From assembly GCF_001439685.1 (NCBI RefSeq), contig NZ_JYLH01000023.1, positions 1 through 64,000 on the forward strand: a stretch of 64,000 nt of DNA, read 5' to 3'. Under the pieces are notes generated by a model, which was not told the DNA's origin, did not search any database, and worked only from the letters and a program-made list of their open reading frames with translations. The position numbers were made by a program, and so were the translations under genes. The DNA comes from Pseudomonas libanensis. Its GTDB lineage: Bacteria > Pseudomonadota > Gammaproteobacteria > Pseudomonadales > Pseudomonadaceae. Positions 33,945-43,571 of this stretch are shown in pieces. Numbering within the stretch: the stretch's first letter is position 1; every line of letters starts with the position of its first letter.

Positions 33945-36254
33945 ATGGATATCAAGTTCGCCCACCGCTTGTCTTATAAACAAGCCAGATTGACTGTGCT
34001 GGTCGGTTTCGTCTTGGGAACCTTGCTCAGCCTGATCCAAATCGGCATTGATTATGCCAGTGAAGACGCATCCATCAACCGTGAAATACGCTCACTGATC
34101 GAAATCAGTCATAACCCCGCCTCCCGCATCGCCTATAACATCGATGCCGAACTCGCCCAGGAACTGGCCCTGGGTCTGCTGCACTCGCCTGCCATCACCC
34201 GGGCGCAGTTGATCGACAATAATGGCGTGGTCCTGGCCGACGTCGATCGTCCGCGCAAGGAAAGCAACTACCGGCCCATCAGTGATTTTTTGTTCAGCGC
34301 CAACCGTCAATTCGAGGACCGACTGTACCTCGGCCATATGCCGGACGAATCACTTGGCGTGCTGCGCCTTGACGTCGACACCTACGCCTTCGGCAGCCGT
34401 TTCCTGCACCGTGCCGAGATTACCCTGCTTAACGGATTTGTCCGCAGCCTGCTCCTGACCGGGATTCTGCTGGGCTTGTTCTACGTGATGCTGACCCAGC
34501 CGCTGGTGCGCATCATCCGAGAGCTGAGTACACGCAAACAGGCGCGCCTGGATTGCCCACCGGGGCACGAGCATGACGAGATCGGTGTGCTGGTCAATGT
34601 CGCCAACCTGCAATTCGAAAACATGGAGACCGAAATCCAGCAACGGCGCCACGCCGAGGACCGCCTGACGGAATACCTGAGCCAGCTGGAAAATATTGTT
34701 TCTGCGCGCACCCTTGAACTCAAGGCCAGCAACCAACGCTTGAGCCGATCCAACGATGAACTGGAAGCGGCGAAGACAACTGCACTGGCCATGGCCCAGG
34801 CAAGGGCGGCCTTCCTGGCCAATATGAGCCATGAAATCCGCACACCGCTCAATGGACTGCTGGGGATGATTGCGTTGTCACTGGACAGCCCGCTGAACGC
34901 CGAACAACGCCAGCAACTGTCCATCGCCCATGATTCAGGCAAAGTACTGGTCGAATTACTCAACGATATCCTCGACCTGTCCAAATTCGACGCCGGCCAG
35001 CTGGAACTGGAACATATCCCGTTCGACCTGGGCTCGCTGGTGGAAGACACCGCCAACCTGCTGTCGCAAAACGCGGCGCCGAGCGTGGAACTGACTTGCC
35101 TGATCGATCCACAGTTTCCCGCCCAGGTCATCGGCGACCCGACTCGTGTGCGGCAAATCGTCAGTAACCTGCTGTCCAATGCCCTGAAGTTCACCCGCTT
35201 CGGACGCGTCGATGTACGCCTGCGCGCCGCGCAGGGCCGGGTCAACATAGAAGTGTGTGACACCGGCATCGGCATCGCCCAGGATGCCCAGGCGAAGATC
35301 TTCCAGCCATTCACCCAGGCCGGTGCCGGCATCACCCGCCAGTTTGGCGGTACAGGGTTGGGGCTGGCGCTGACCCGTAACCTGTGCGAAGCCATGCAAG
35401 GACGTTTGAGCATCAGCTCGGAGGTGGGCTTTGGCAGCCAGTTCTGCGCCGATCTGCCGCTGCCCACGCATTTGCCTGCTACCCGCTACACCCCACTCAC
35501 AGGTGACGTGATTGCCATCACCCACGCCGGCGGCGGCTTGACGGAGTTGCTCACCACCCTGCTGCCTTCCTGGGGGCTGACGCCACGCTGTTATTCCCAG
35601 GACGATGACTTGAGCGCACTGGCCCCCGACCTGTTGATCACTGATTGTCCGGAGTGCCTGTTTCGCTTGCGCCCAGGGATCCGCGCCCCGATTTTGCTGG
35701 TCACTGCCTACGGCAACTTCATGCCTGGCGAAGAGGTAGCGGCCCTGGCACCGCTGCAGCAACAAGCACGCCCATTGAGCCGCAACGCGCTTTACCAGAT
35801 CCTGCAACGCAACCTGCGCAGCGACGTAGAACTGATCCTCGACCCGATCCAGATGGAGTCCGCACCGCTCGCTCACCGGGCACGTATCCTGTTGGTGGAG
35901 GACAACCCGGTCAATCAACTGGTGGCCAAGGGTATGCTCAGCAAGCTGGGATGTGAGGTCATCGTGGCCGCCCATGGGGGCGAAGCCCTGACGATGCTTG
36001 AGGACCAGCGCTTCGACATGGTGCTGATGGACTGCAACATGCCGGTGATGGATGGCTACGAGGCCAGCCGGCAGATTCGCCGCAGCGGGCGCTGGCCAGA
36101 CCTGCCCATCGTCGCCTTGACCGCCAACGCCCTGTCCGAAGAGCGCGAGCGCTGCCGGGCGGCGGGCATGAACGACTACTTGGCCAAGCCGTTTCGCCGC
36201 GAAGAACTCCATGCCCTGCTGGAACTATGGGTACCGACGATCACAAGTCTCTAA
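33945..36254 (+). CDS. sagS: SagS-like hybrid sensor histidine kinase
   Basis: 769 residues. Two membrane helices (about 14-36 and 163-185) bracket a periplasmic sensor of some 125 residues. A coiled linker leads to HisKA with MSHEIRTPLN (His about 296), HATPase with DTGIGI and GTGLGLAL, a degenerate receiver-like stretch (about 515-625), then an intact receiver from about 646 (Asp about 695 in LMDCNMPVMDG). No HPt domain, so phosphate should pass to a separate HPt protein such as HptB. Position next to GPx, MsrB, htpX and tpm matches the SagS locus as I remember it. Starts at 33867 or 33930 are also possible. Confidence 0.8.
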   Translation: MDIKFAHRLSYKQARLTVLVGFVLGTLLSLIQIGIDYASEDASINREIRSLIEISHNPASRIAYNIDAELAQELALGLLHSPAITRAQLIDNNGVVLADVDRPRKESNYRPISDFLFSANRQFEDRLYLGHMPDESLGVLRLDVDTYAFGSRFLHRAEITLLNGFVRSLLLTGILLGLFYVMLTQPLVRIIRELSTRKQARLDCPPGHEHDEIGVLVNVANLQFENMETEIQQRRHAEDRLTEYLSQLENIVSARTLELKASNQRLSRSNDELEAAKTTALAMAQARAAFLANMSHEIRTPLNGLLGMIALSLDSPLNAEQRQQLSIAHDSGKVLVELLNDILDLSKFDAGQLELEHIPFDLGSLVEDTANLLSQNAAPSVELTCLIDPQFPAQVIGDPTRVRQIVSNLLSNALKFTRFGRVDVRLRAAQGRVNIEVCDTGIGIAQDAQAKIFQPFTQAGAGITRQFGGTGLGLALTRNLCEAMQGRLSISSEVGFGSQFCADLPLPTHLPATRYTPLTGDVIAITHAGGGLTELLTTLLPSWGLTPRCYSQDDDLSALAPDLLITDCPECLFRLRPGIRAPILLVTAYGNFMPGEEVAALAPLQQQARPLSRNALYQILQRNLRSDVELILDPIQMESAPLAHRARILLVEDNPVNQLVAKGMLSKLGCEVIVAAHGGEALTMLEDQRFDMVLMDCNMPVMDGYEASRQIRRSGRWPDLPIVALTANALSEERERCRAAGMNDYLAKPFRREELHALLELWVPTITSL

Positions 36255-36272
36255 TCTGCCCCGCACTGCATC

Positions 36273-36758
36273 TCACTTGAGCAGGGCTTCGATCGCCTGG
36301 CTCAAGTCCTGGGGCTTGGTCGTCGGCGCAAAACGCTTGACCAGCTTGCCATCACGGCCGATAAGGAACTTGGTGAAGTTCCACTTGATGTTCTTGGAAC
36401 CCAGCAGCCCCGGGGCCTGTTTTTTCAACTGCACGAACAGAGGGTGGGCATCGCTGCCATTGACATCGATCTTCTTGAACAGCGGAAAACTGACGCCGAA
36501 GTTCAGCTCACAGAACTCGGATATTGCGTCTTCGTTGCCCGGTTCCTGCTTGCCAAACTGATTGCAAGGAAAGCCGAGCACCACCAAGCCCTGATCCTTA
36601 TAGCGCTGCCAGAGTTGCTCCAGGCCCTTGTACTGTGGCGTGAAACCGCACTTGCTGGCGGTGTTGACCACCAGAATGGCCTTGCCGGCGAAGTCGGCCA
36701 AGGTCTTTTGCTCGCCCTTGATGGTGGTGCAAGGGATGCTCAGCAGGGATTCGCTCAT
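36273..36758 (-). CDS. Glutathione peroxidase-like thiol peroxidase
   Basis: 161 residues. The Cys-type active site is NTASKCGFT (peroxidatic Cys about 37), with the conserved GFPCNQFGKQEPG containing the Gln and second Cys, and KWNFTKF containing the Trp. Such bacterial Cys-GPx enzymes usually take electrons from thioredoxin. Lies beside msrB in the same direction. Confidence 0.93.
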   Translation of the reverse strand: MSESLLSIPCTTIKGEQKTLADFAGKAILVVNTASKCGFTPQYKGLEQLWQRYKDQGLVVLGFPCNQFGKQEPGNEDAISEFCELNFGVSFPLFKKIDVNGSDAHPLFVQLKKQAPGLLGSKNIKWNFTKFLIGRDGKLVKRFAPTTKPQDLSQAIEALLK

Positions 36759-36820
36759 GGCAGAGCCTCAAGTCAGGGGAAGAAGTTTTAGGAGCGATCC
36801 GTGTAGGCCTGTTTACAGCT

Positions 36821-37219
36821 TCAAGCCTGGCGCGGCACCAGGTCCAGGCACACCGAGTTGATGCAATAGCGCAGCCCGGTCGGCGGCGGGCCGTCCGGGA
36901 ACACATGCCCCAGGTGCGCGTCGCACTTGGCGCAGGTGACCTCGGTACGGATCATGCCGTGGCTGACGTCGCGAATCTCGATCATCGCGCTGTCGGCAAT
37001 CGGCTCGTAGAAGCTGGGCCAGCCGCAGCCGGAGTCAAACTTGGCCCTGGAATCGAACAGCGGCTCGTTGCAGCAGATGCAGTGATAAACGCCATCGGTC
37101 TTGGTGGCGTTGTACTTGCCGCTGAACGGTCGTTCGGTGCCCTTGAGGCGGCACACGTTGTACTGTTCGGGATCAAGCATGGCTTTCCATTCATCAACGG
37201 TTTTCTGCAACTTTTCCAT
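36821..37219 (-). CDS. msrB: Peptide-methionine (R)-S-oxide reductase MsrB
   Basis: 132 residues. SGCGWPSF and the catalytic Cys in RYCINSVCLDL are present; two CxxC pairs (CICC and CAKC) hold the structural zinc. It repairs Met-R-sulfoxide in proteins. ATG 37219 has GAGG at proper spacing; the frame continuing to 37330 is leader. Directly upstream of the GPx gene and probably in one transcript with it. Confidence 0.93.
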   Translation of the reverse strand: MEKLQKTVDEWKAMLDPEQYNVCRLKGTERPFSGKYNATKTDGVYHCICCNEPLFDSRAKFDSGCGWPSFYEPIADSAMIEIRDVSHGMIRTEVTCAKCDAHLGHVFPDGPPPTGLRYCINSVCLDLVPRQA

Positions 37220-37421
37220 TGGTACACCTCGGCAACTGAAAAACCCTGATCTGTGTCTTTTCCATGGATCAGGCGGCACGTATGATTGCGCCTCTTCAAA
37301 ACGCCAGTCTGGCACCCGCGCCTCCGGCATTCAAACGTATTTATGGGTGCGAACCGCGCAGAATTCACCCCAGGGTAGTGCCTGCGCCGGCTGGATCGTT
37401 CATTTTCAGGATCACATCGCC

Positions 37422-38633
37422 ATGCAGGTCAGCAAATCGAACAAGCTCGCCAACGTCTGCTACGACATTCGCGGCCCGGTGCTCAAGCACGCCAAGCGCC
37501 TGGAAGAGGAAGGTCATCGCATCCTCAAGCTGAACATTGGCAACCCGGCGCCGTTTGGTTTCGAAGCGCCGGACGAAATCCTCCAGGATGTGATTCGCAA
37601 CCTGCCGACCGCCCAGGGCTACAGTGATTCCAAGGGCTTGTTCAGTGCGCGCAAGGCAGTGATGCAGTACTACCAGCAAAAGCAGGTTGAAGGTGTCGGT
37701 ATCGAGGACATCTACCTGGGCAATGGCGTGTCCGAGCTGATCGTGATGTCGATGCAGGCGCTGCTCAACAATGGCGACGAAGTCCTGGTGCCGGCACCGG
37801 ATTACCCACTGTGGACCGCCGCCGTGACCCTGGCTGGCGGCCACCCGGTGCACTATCTGTGTGACGAGGGTGCCGACTGGTTTCCGGACCTGGCCGACAT
37901 CAAGGCCAAGATCACCCCGAACACCAAGGCCCTGGTGATCATCAACCCGAACAACCCAACCGGCGCGGTGTACTCCAGGGAAGTGCTGCTGGGCATGCTC
38001 GAACTCGCACGCCAGCACAACCTGGTGGTGTTCTCCGATGAGATCTACGACAAGATCCTCTACGATGACGCGGTGCATATATGCACCGCGTCCCTGGCCC
38101 CGGACCTGTTGTGCCTGACCTTCAATGGCCTGTCCAAGTCCTACCGCGTGGCGGGTTTCCGCTCCGGCTGGATCGCCATATCCGGCCCCAAGCACAACGC
38201 CCAGAGCTATATCGAAGGCATCGACATGCTGGCCAACATGCGCCTGTGCGCCAACGTACCGAGCCAGCACGCGATCCAGACCGCCCTCGGTGGCTACCAG
38301 AGCATCAACGACCTGATCCTGCCCCAGGGGCGCCTGCTGGAGCAGCGCAATCGCACCTGGGAGCTGCTCAACGCAATCCCGGGCGTCAGCTGCGTGAAGC
38401 CCATGGGCGCGTTGTATGCGTTTCCACGGATCGACCCGAAAGTGTGCCCAATCCTCAACGACGAAAAGTTCGTGCTCGACCTGCTGCTGTCGGAAAAGCT
38501 GCTGGTGGTCCAGGGCACCGCGTTCAACTGGCCGTGGCCGGATCACTTCCGCGTGGTGACGTTGCCTCGGGTGGATGACCTGGAGATGGCGATTGGTCGC
38601 ATCGGCAACTTCCTTAAGTCCTATCGCCAGTAA
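37422..38633 (+). CDS. Alanine-type aminotransferase (AlaA/YfbQ-like, class I PLP)
   Basis: 403 residues, fold-type I. NIGNPAPFGF near the N-terminus, INPNNPTGAVY, SDEIYDKILYDD and the PLP-lysine segment GLSKSYRVAGFRSGW are visible. The family converts glutamate and pyruvate to alanine, and the sequence is closest to E. coli AlaA as I recall. ATG 37422 matches the family N-terminus (MQVSKSNKLANVCYDIRGPV). Confidence 0.9.
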   Translation: MQVSKSNKLANVCYDIRGPVLKHAKRLEEEGHRILKLNIGNPAPFGFEAPDEILQDVIRNLPTAQGYSDSKGLFSARKAVMQYYQQKQVEGVGIEDIYLGNGVSELIVMSMQALLNNGDEVLVPAPDYPLWTAAVTLAGGHPVHYLCDEGADWFPDLADIKAKITPNTKALVIINPNNPTGAVYSREVLLGMLELARQHNLVVFSDEIYDKILYDDAVHICTASLAPDLLCLTFNGLSKSYRVAGFRSGWIAISGPKHNAQSYIEGIDMLANMRLCANVPSQHAIQTALGGYQSINDLILPQGRLLEQRNRTWELLNAIPGVSCVKPMGALYAFPRIDPKVCPILNDEKFVLDLLLSEKLLVVQGTAFNWPWPDHFRVVTLPRVDDLEMAIGRIGNFLKSYRQ

Positions 38634-38936
38634 GGGAATTGACGCTGTGCGGCCCGCTTCGGGTCGTACAGCGATTATCTGCAACACTTCTTTGTCGCTT
38701 ACGTGTTGTGGTATTTCACTTGCCCCCCGCCCAAGGCGTACCCCCTATAATCACGGGGCGGTAAGGCAAACCAGTGTCGGCCATGGCTGACAATACAGGT
38801 CGGAAAATCCCTTCAAGCCTCTACATTCAAGCTGTAGGACACAGTTTGAAATAGTCGCTCGGTTGAATCACCCCATGCCGCACCTTATATACCCCGCAGT
38901 ACGCGACATATTAAGCATGAGGAGAACCCTACAACC
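38634..38936 (+). promoter_or_regulatory. htpX upstream region with a good sigma-70 promoter
   Basis: TTGAAT (38863-38868), a 17-base spacer and TATATA (38886-38891) form a well-spaced promoter, placing the transcript start about 40 bases before htpX. A second possible site, CTTGCCC...CCCCTATAAT, near 38718-38751, is reminiscent of a heat-shock (sigma-32) promoter but has a 16-base spacer and a poor -35. The first 60 bases hold a hairpin that probably ends the aminotransferase transcript. Confidence 0.6.
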
Positions 38937-39824
38937 ATGATGCGCATCCTGCTGTTCTTGGCCACTAACCTGGCGGTCGTGCTGATTGCCAGCATCACCC
39001 TGAGCCTTTTCGGCTTCAACGGGTTCATGGCGGCCAATGGGGTTGACCTGAACCTCAATCAGCTGCTGGTCTTCTGTGCGGTCTTTGGTTTCGCCGGCTC
39101 ACTGTTTTCGCTGTTCATCTCCAAATGGATGGCGAAAATGAGTACCAGCACCCAGGTCATCACCCAGCCACGCACCCGGCATGAGCAATGGTTGCTGCAG
39201 ACCGTCGAGCAACTGTCCCGCGAAGCGGGTATCAAGATGCCCGAGGTCGGGATCTTCCCGGCCTATGAAGCCAATGCCTTTGCCACTGGCTGGAACAAGA
39301 ACGACGCGCTCGTTGCCGTCAGCCAGGGCATGCTCGAACGCTTCTCGTATGACGAGGTGAAAGCCGTACTGGCCCACGAGATCGGCCACGTGGCCAACGG
39401 CGACATGGTGACACTGGCGCTGGTTCAAGGCGTGGTGAACACCTTCGTGATGTTCTTCGCGCGCATCATCGGCAACTTTGTCGACAAGGTAATTTTCAAG
39501 AACGAAGAAGGCCGTGGCATCGCCTACTTCGTGGCGACTATCTTCGCTGAACTGGTACTGGGCTTCCTGGCCAGCGCAATCACCATGTGGTTCTCGCGCA
39601 AACGCGAGTTCCGCGCAGACGAAGCCGGTGCCCGCCTGGCCGGCACCGGGGCGATGATCGCAGCGCTGCAACACTTGCGCTCCGAACAGGGGCTACCGGT
39701 GCACATGCCGGACAGCCTGACCGCCTTTGGCATCAACGGTGGCATCAAGCAGGGCATGGCTCGCCTGTTCATGAGCCACCCGCCGCTGGAAGAGCGGATC
39801 GACGCACTGCGTCGTCGGGGCTGA
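38937..39824 (+). CDS. htpX: Membrane metalloprotease HtpX
   Basis: 295 residues. Two N-terminal membrane helices (4-26, 38-60), zinc motif HEIGH at about 147-151, two more helices (158-180, 195-216) and the third zinc ligand Glu in RADEAGA. It degrades misfolded inner-membrane proteins with FtsH. GAGGAG lies upstream of ATG ATG. A strong terminator follows. Confidence 0.95.
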   Translation: MMRILLFLATNLAVVLIASITLSLFGFNGFMAANGVDLNLNQLLVFCAVFGFAGSLFSLFISKWMAKMSTSTQVITQPRTRHEQWLLQTVEQLSREAGIKMPEVGIFPAYEANAFATGWNKNDALVAVSQGMLERFSYDEVKAVLAHEIGHVANGDMVTLALVQGVVNTFVMFFARIIGNFVDKVIFKNEEGRGIAYFVATIFAELVLGFLASAITMWFSRKREFRADEAGARLAGTGAMIAALQHLRSEQGLPVHMPDSLTAFGINGGIKQGMARLFMSHPPLEERIDALRRRG

Positions 39825-39839
39825 TAACCCGGTAATACG

Positions 39840-39865
39840 AAAGGGGCGATTGATCGCCCCTTTTT
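39840..39865 (+). terminator. htpX terminator
   Basis: AAGGGGCGAT-TG-ATCGCCCCTT followed by five T. It also faces the convergent tpm gene and reads well only for the plus strand. Confidence 0.85.
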
Positions 39866-39877
39866 CGTGCCCGCGAT

Positions 39878-40534
39878 TTACCTCTTGGTCAGCCGATAAA
39901 CGCGCTCCTCAAGACGGGTGACGCCGTCCGCCATGAATTTGCGACTCTCACCCAATATGTCCCGCTCTTGCAACGTGACCACGCTCCAGTGCGAGCCCAG
40001 CAGCGAGCGCACTTCCTCATCGGGGACAGAAAAAGGCGGACCAGCCCTTTGTGCCTGGTCGTAGTCGACAGCGATCAGCAGGCCCTCACAGCCACGGGCC
40101 AGCAGGGTGTTGAGATGCTCGGTGTATTGCGGCCGCATCTGCTGTGGCAAGGCAATCAGTGCCGCACGATCATACAGCGCCTTGCAGTCGGCCACGGCCC
40201 CTGCGTCGAGGGCAAAGTAATCACCGCACCACACTTCGATCAGGCCCGCCTGATACACCTTGAACGCGCCTCTTTGATCGATCTGCGGCGTGAGTGCCTG
40301 TTCGCTGAAAAACGCCTCAACCGCCTGCTCCGACACCTCTACACCCATCACACGATGCCCACGCCCCGCCAGCCACATCATGTCCAGGCTTTTGCCGCAC
40401 AATGGCACGAAGACCTTCGACCCCCCGGCCAAGGCCAACGTTGACCAATGCTGCTGCAAGTAGAGATTAACCTCGACCTGGTGAAAACCGATTTGATTGG
40501 TGGCCCAGCGTTCCTGCCAAAATTTTGCGTCCAT
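39878..40534 (-). CDS. tpm: Thiopurine S-methyltransferase Tpm
   Basis: 218 residues. SAM-dependent methyltransferase: FWQERWATNQIGFHQ at the start, FVPLCGKSLDMMWLAGRGH as the SAM motif, GVEVSEQAVEAFF and CGDYFAL. Bacterial Tpm also methylates selenite and tellurite and gives resistance to them. ATG 40534 follows AGGAGG; the frame to 40558 contains that ribosome site and is not coding. Confidence 0.93.
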   Translation of the reverse strand: MDAKFWQERWATNQIGFHQVEVNLYLQQHWSTLALAGGSKVFVPLCGKSLDMMWLAGRGHRVMGVEVSEQAVEAFFSEQALTPQIDQRGAFKVYQAGLIEVWCGDYFALDAGAVADCKALYDRAALIALPQQMRPQYTEHLNTLLARGCEGLLIAVDYDQAQRAGPPFSVPDEEVRSLLGSHWSVVTLQERDILGESRKFMADGVTRLEERVYRLTKR

Positions 40535-40637
40535 GCACCCTCCTGATAAATCGATCAAAAGACACTAAAACTTATATTAGATCTAGATAAACATTCTGAT
40601 TAAAGATAGCTCGATATTAACCTTCAGGACGCTTCCT

Positions 40638-41405
40638 ATGCTCCCCAGCCTGTTCATCTCCCACGGCTCACCCATGCTGGCACTGCAACCCGGTGCCAGC
40701 GGCCCGGCATTGCAGCGCCTGGCGGCCGAACTGCCACGACCGCAGGCGATCGTGGTGGTATCGGCGCACTGGGAAAGCCAGGAACTGCTGGTCAGTGGCG
40801 GCGCCGCGCCCGAAACCTGGCATGACTTTGGCGGCTTTCCTCGCGAACTGTTTGCCGTGCAATACCCTGCGCCAGGTGACCCACGATTGGCGAGCGAGAT
40901 TGTCGAGCTGCTGCAAGCAGACGGCCTGGACGCACACATCGATAACCAACGGCCCTTCGACCATGGCACCTGGGTGCCTCTGTCGCTGATGTATCCAGCG
41001 GCAGACATTCCCGTAGTGCAAGTCTCCCTGCCCAGCCGCATGGGCCCTGCCCTGCAAACCCGGGTCGGGCATGCCCTTCGCAGCCTGCGCGAGCAAGGGG
41101 TGCTGTTGATCGGTTCCGGCAGCATCACCCATAACCTCGGTGAGCTGGACTGGCGTGCCGGGCCGGAGACGATCACACCGTGGGCGCGAGAGTTTCGTGA
41201 CTGGGTGGTGGACAAACTCGCGGCCGAAGACGAAGCCGCCCTGCATGACTATCGCCGCCAGGCGCCCCATGCCGTGCGCAGCCATCCCAGCGATGAGCAT
41301 TTATTGCCGCTGTACTTTGCCCGCGCGGCAGGCGGGCAGTTTGGTTTGGCGCATCAGGGGTTTACGATGGGGGCATTGGGCATGGACATCTATCGCTTCG
41401 GCTGA
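40638..41405 (+). CDS. DODA-type extradiol dioxygenase family protein (YgiD-like)
   Basis: 255 residues of the class III (LigB) fold. SLFISHGSPMLAL, SAHWESQ, FDHGTWVPL and IGSGSITHNL carry the metal and active-site histidines of the 4,5-DOPA dioxygenase family. The natural substrate in Pseudomonas is not known. It is divergent from tpm and faces deaD across a bidirectional terminator. Confidence 0.88.
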   Translation: MLPSLFISHGSPMLALQPGASGPALQRLAAELPRPQAIVVVSAHWESQELLVSGGAAPETWHDFGGFPRELFAVQYPAPGDPRLASEIVELLQADGLDAHIDNQRPFDHGTWVPLSLMYPAADIPVVQVSLPSRMGPALQTRVGHALRSLREQGVLLIGSGSITHNLGELDWRAGPETITPWAREFRDWVVDKLAAEDEAALHDYRRQAPHAVRSHPSDEHLLPLYFARAAGGQFGLAHQGFTMGALGMDIYRFG

Positions 41406-41427
41406 CTGAGACCAGTAATTCAAGGCA

Positions 41428-41459
41428 AAAAAAATCCCCGAACCAGTCGGGGATTTTTT
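41428..41459. terminator. Bidirectional terminator between the dioxygenase gene and deaD
   Basis: AAATCCCCGA/TCGGGGATTT stem flanked by A-runs on the left and T-runs on the right, so it works for both convergent transcripts. Confidence 0.9.
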
Positions 41460-41487
41460 ATTTGCGATCAATCAGCCAAAGGGCGGA

Positions 41488-43161
41488 TCAATCTTCGCGG
41501 TAGCGACGCAGCTTGAGCTGCTTACCGGCAACGCGAGTGTCTTTCAACTTGGTCAGCAGTTTTTCCAGGCCGTCTTCCGGCAGCTCCACCAGGGAGAAGC
41601 TGTCACGCACCTGGATGCGACCGATGGCTTCACGCGCCAGGCCACCCTCATTGAGGATAGCGCCCAGCAGGTTCTTGGCAGCGATACCATCACGCGCACC
41701 CAGCGCGGTACGGCAACGTGCACGGCCTTCAGCCAATGGCACCGGAGCACGACGCTCACGATCACCACGGTCCGGACGGTCGCCGGAACGCTCTGGACGA
41801 TCACCGCGTGGCGCGCTGTTCGGCACCAGGGGGCGCTCTTTCTCGATGGCGGCCAGGGTCAGGGCCTGACCGTTGGTGGCTTTGCGCAGCAGGGCTGCAG
41901 CCAGGGCACGTGGGGTGCAACCGATATCGGCGGTCAGGCGGTCCAGCAGTTCGCCGTGGGTCGATTCAGCGTCAGCCACCAGGGGTGCCAGGCTGTTGGT
42001 CAGTTTCTTGATGCGGGCATCGAGAACGGCCTGGGCATCCGGCAGGCGGACCTCGGCAACTTTCTGACCGGTTACGCGCTCGATCACTTGCAGCATGCGG
42101 CGCTCACGTGGAGTCACCAGCAACAGAGCACGACCTTCGCGACCCGCACGGCCGGTACGGCCGATACGGTGAACGTAGGACTCTGGATCGTACGGCATGT
42201 CAACGTTGAACACGTGGGTGATACGTGGAACGTCAAGGCCACGGGCAGCAACGTCGGTCGCCACAACGATGTCCAGGCGGCCATCCTTGAGGGAGTCGAT
42301 CACACGCTCACGCTGGTTCTGGGCAATGTCACCGTTCAGCGCAGCGGCCTTGTAGCCTTTGGCTTCCAGGGCACTGGCCAGGTCCAGGGTCGCTTGCTTG
42401 GTGCGCACGAACATGATCAGGGCGTCGAAGTCTTCGACTTCCAGCAGGCTCAATACAGCCGAGGTCTTCTGGTCAGCGTGAACCAACAGGTGAGCCTGTT
42501 CGATCGCGGTAACGGTCTGGGTCTTGGTCTGGATTTTCACGTGTTGCGGATCGCGCAGATGGCGCTCGGCAATGGCACGGATCGACTGCGGCAGGGTGGC
42601 CGAGAACAGTACGGTCTGACGGGTTGGAGGCAGCGCCTTGAAGATGACTTCCAGGTCATCCATAAAGCCCAGCTTCAACATTTCGTCGGCTTCGTCCAGA
42701 ACCAGGTGATTCACGGTCGACAGCACTTTCTCGTCACGACGCAGGTGGTCGCACAGGCGGCCAGGGGTGGCGACAACGATCTGTGCGCCATTGCGGATGG
42801 CTTTCAGTTGTGGGCCCATAGGCGCGCCGCCGTAAACGGCCACAACGGTAACGCCCGGCATTTGCTTGGCGTAGGTTTCGAAAGCGGTTGCTACTTGCAG
42901 CGCCAACTCACGGGTTGGCGCCAGGATCAGGGCTTGCGGCTCGCGCTTGGCAGGATCGATGCAGTGCAGGATAGGCAGGGCGAACGCGGCGGTTTTACCG
43001 GTACCGGTTTGCGCCTGGCCAATCATGTCTTGGCCGGCCATGATGATCGGGATCGATTGCTGCTGAATAGCCGAAGGTTCTTCGTAGCCAGTCGCGATGA
43101 CGGCAGCAAGAATGTTCGGGTTAAGATTAAAAGCGGCGAAGCCGCCGGTTTCCTGGGTCAT
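41488..43161 (-). CDS. deaD: Cold-shock DEAD-box RNA helicase DeaD/CsdA
   Basis: 557 residues. Helicase core with Q motif (EEPSAIQQQSIP), AQTGTGKT, PTRELALQV, DEADEML, SAT and HRIGRTGRAG. A C-terminal part follows: a dimerisation region, an Arg/Asp-rich linker, and a DbpA-type RNA-binding domain ending KQLKLRRYRED. It unwinds mRNA and ribosomal RNA structures at low temperature. ATG 43161 with GAGG upstream; 17 residues before it are leader. Confidence 0.93.
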   Translation of the reverse strand: MTQETGGFAAFNLNPNILAAVIATGYEEPSAIQQQSIPIIMAGQDMIGQAQTGTGKTAAFALPILHCIDPAKREPQALILAPTRELALQVATAFETYAKQMPGVTVVAVYGGAPMGPQLKAIRNGAQIVVATPGRLCDHLRRDEKVLSTVNHLVLDEADEMLKLGFMDDLEVIFKALPPTRQTVLFSATLPQSIRAIAERHLRDPQHVKIQTKTQTVTAIEQAHLLVHADQKTSAVLSLLEVEDFDALIMFVRTKQATLDLASALEAKGYKAAALNGDIAQNQRERVIDSLKDGRLDIVVATDVAARGLDVPRITHVFNVDMPYDPESYVHRIGRTGRAGREGRALLLVTPRERRMLQVIERVTGQKVAEVRLPDAQAVLDARIKKLTNSLAPLVADAESTHGELLDRLTADIGCTPRALAAALLRKATNGQALTLAAIEKERPLVPNSAPRGDRPERSGDRPDRGDRERRAPVPLAEGRARCRTALGARDGIAAKNLLGAILNEGGLAREAIGRIQVRDSFSLVELPEDGLEKLLTKLKDTRVAGKQLKLRRYRED

Positions 43162-43571
43162 GGGTCTGCCTCTAAGTGCATCCGCAAAGACCCATGCTCC
43201 AAAGCTGCGCATGCCGTGTTGAGACTCAAGAGTCGCCCTGGCTGCTTTGTCGGCGGGGATTTGCGAAAACGAATGAATGAAAAAGATTCGTCAAGGAAGA
43301 GTCCGCTGTGCGGACGTGCAGCCGAAGCTGACTTCGGGGAATTGCGCTACCTAAACGCGGCCCGGTTAAAGGCCGGCGCGCACTATACCGGAAATACCTG
43401 AAAAAGGGAGCTTTTTTTATCGCCAGGCACCGATAAACCGCGCTGCGTCACGTTTTTTGCAGATATCGGCGCCAGGGTCTATTTTTCAAAAGCCCGGCCC
43501 TGTTGGTGATGACGCTTAAACGGTTCACCTTCCATTGGTCTGAAACCTTTCCCCGCCCGAGGGCAAACCCG
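43162..43571. promoter_or_regulatory. Divergent deaD/crotonase intergenic region with a long deaD leader
   Basis: 410 bases. TATAGT on the minus strand (43387-43382) is a fair -10 and would give deaD a leader of about 210 nucleotides, as is usual for cold-shock helicase mRNAs; the -35 is poor. The leader contains short inverted repeats such as GCCGAAGCTGACTTCGG near 43320-43337. No small gene was found. Confidence 0.45.

Noticed and set aside
37365..38687. 440-codon minus-strand frame opposite the aminotransferase
   Set aside because: Shadow frame; the plus-strand product has clear PLP-enzyme motifs.
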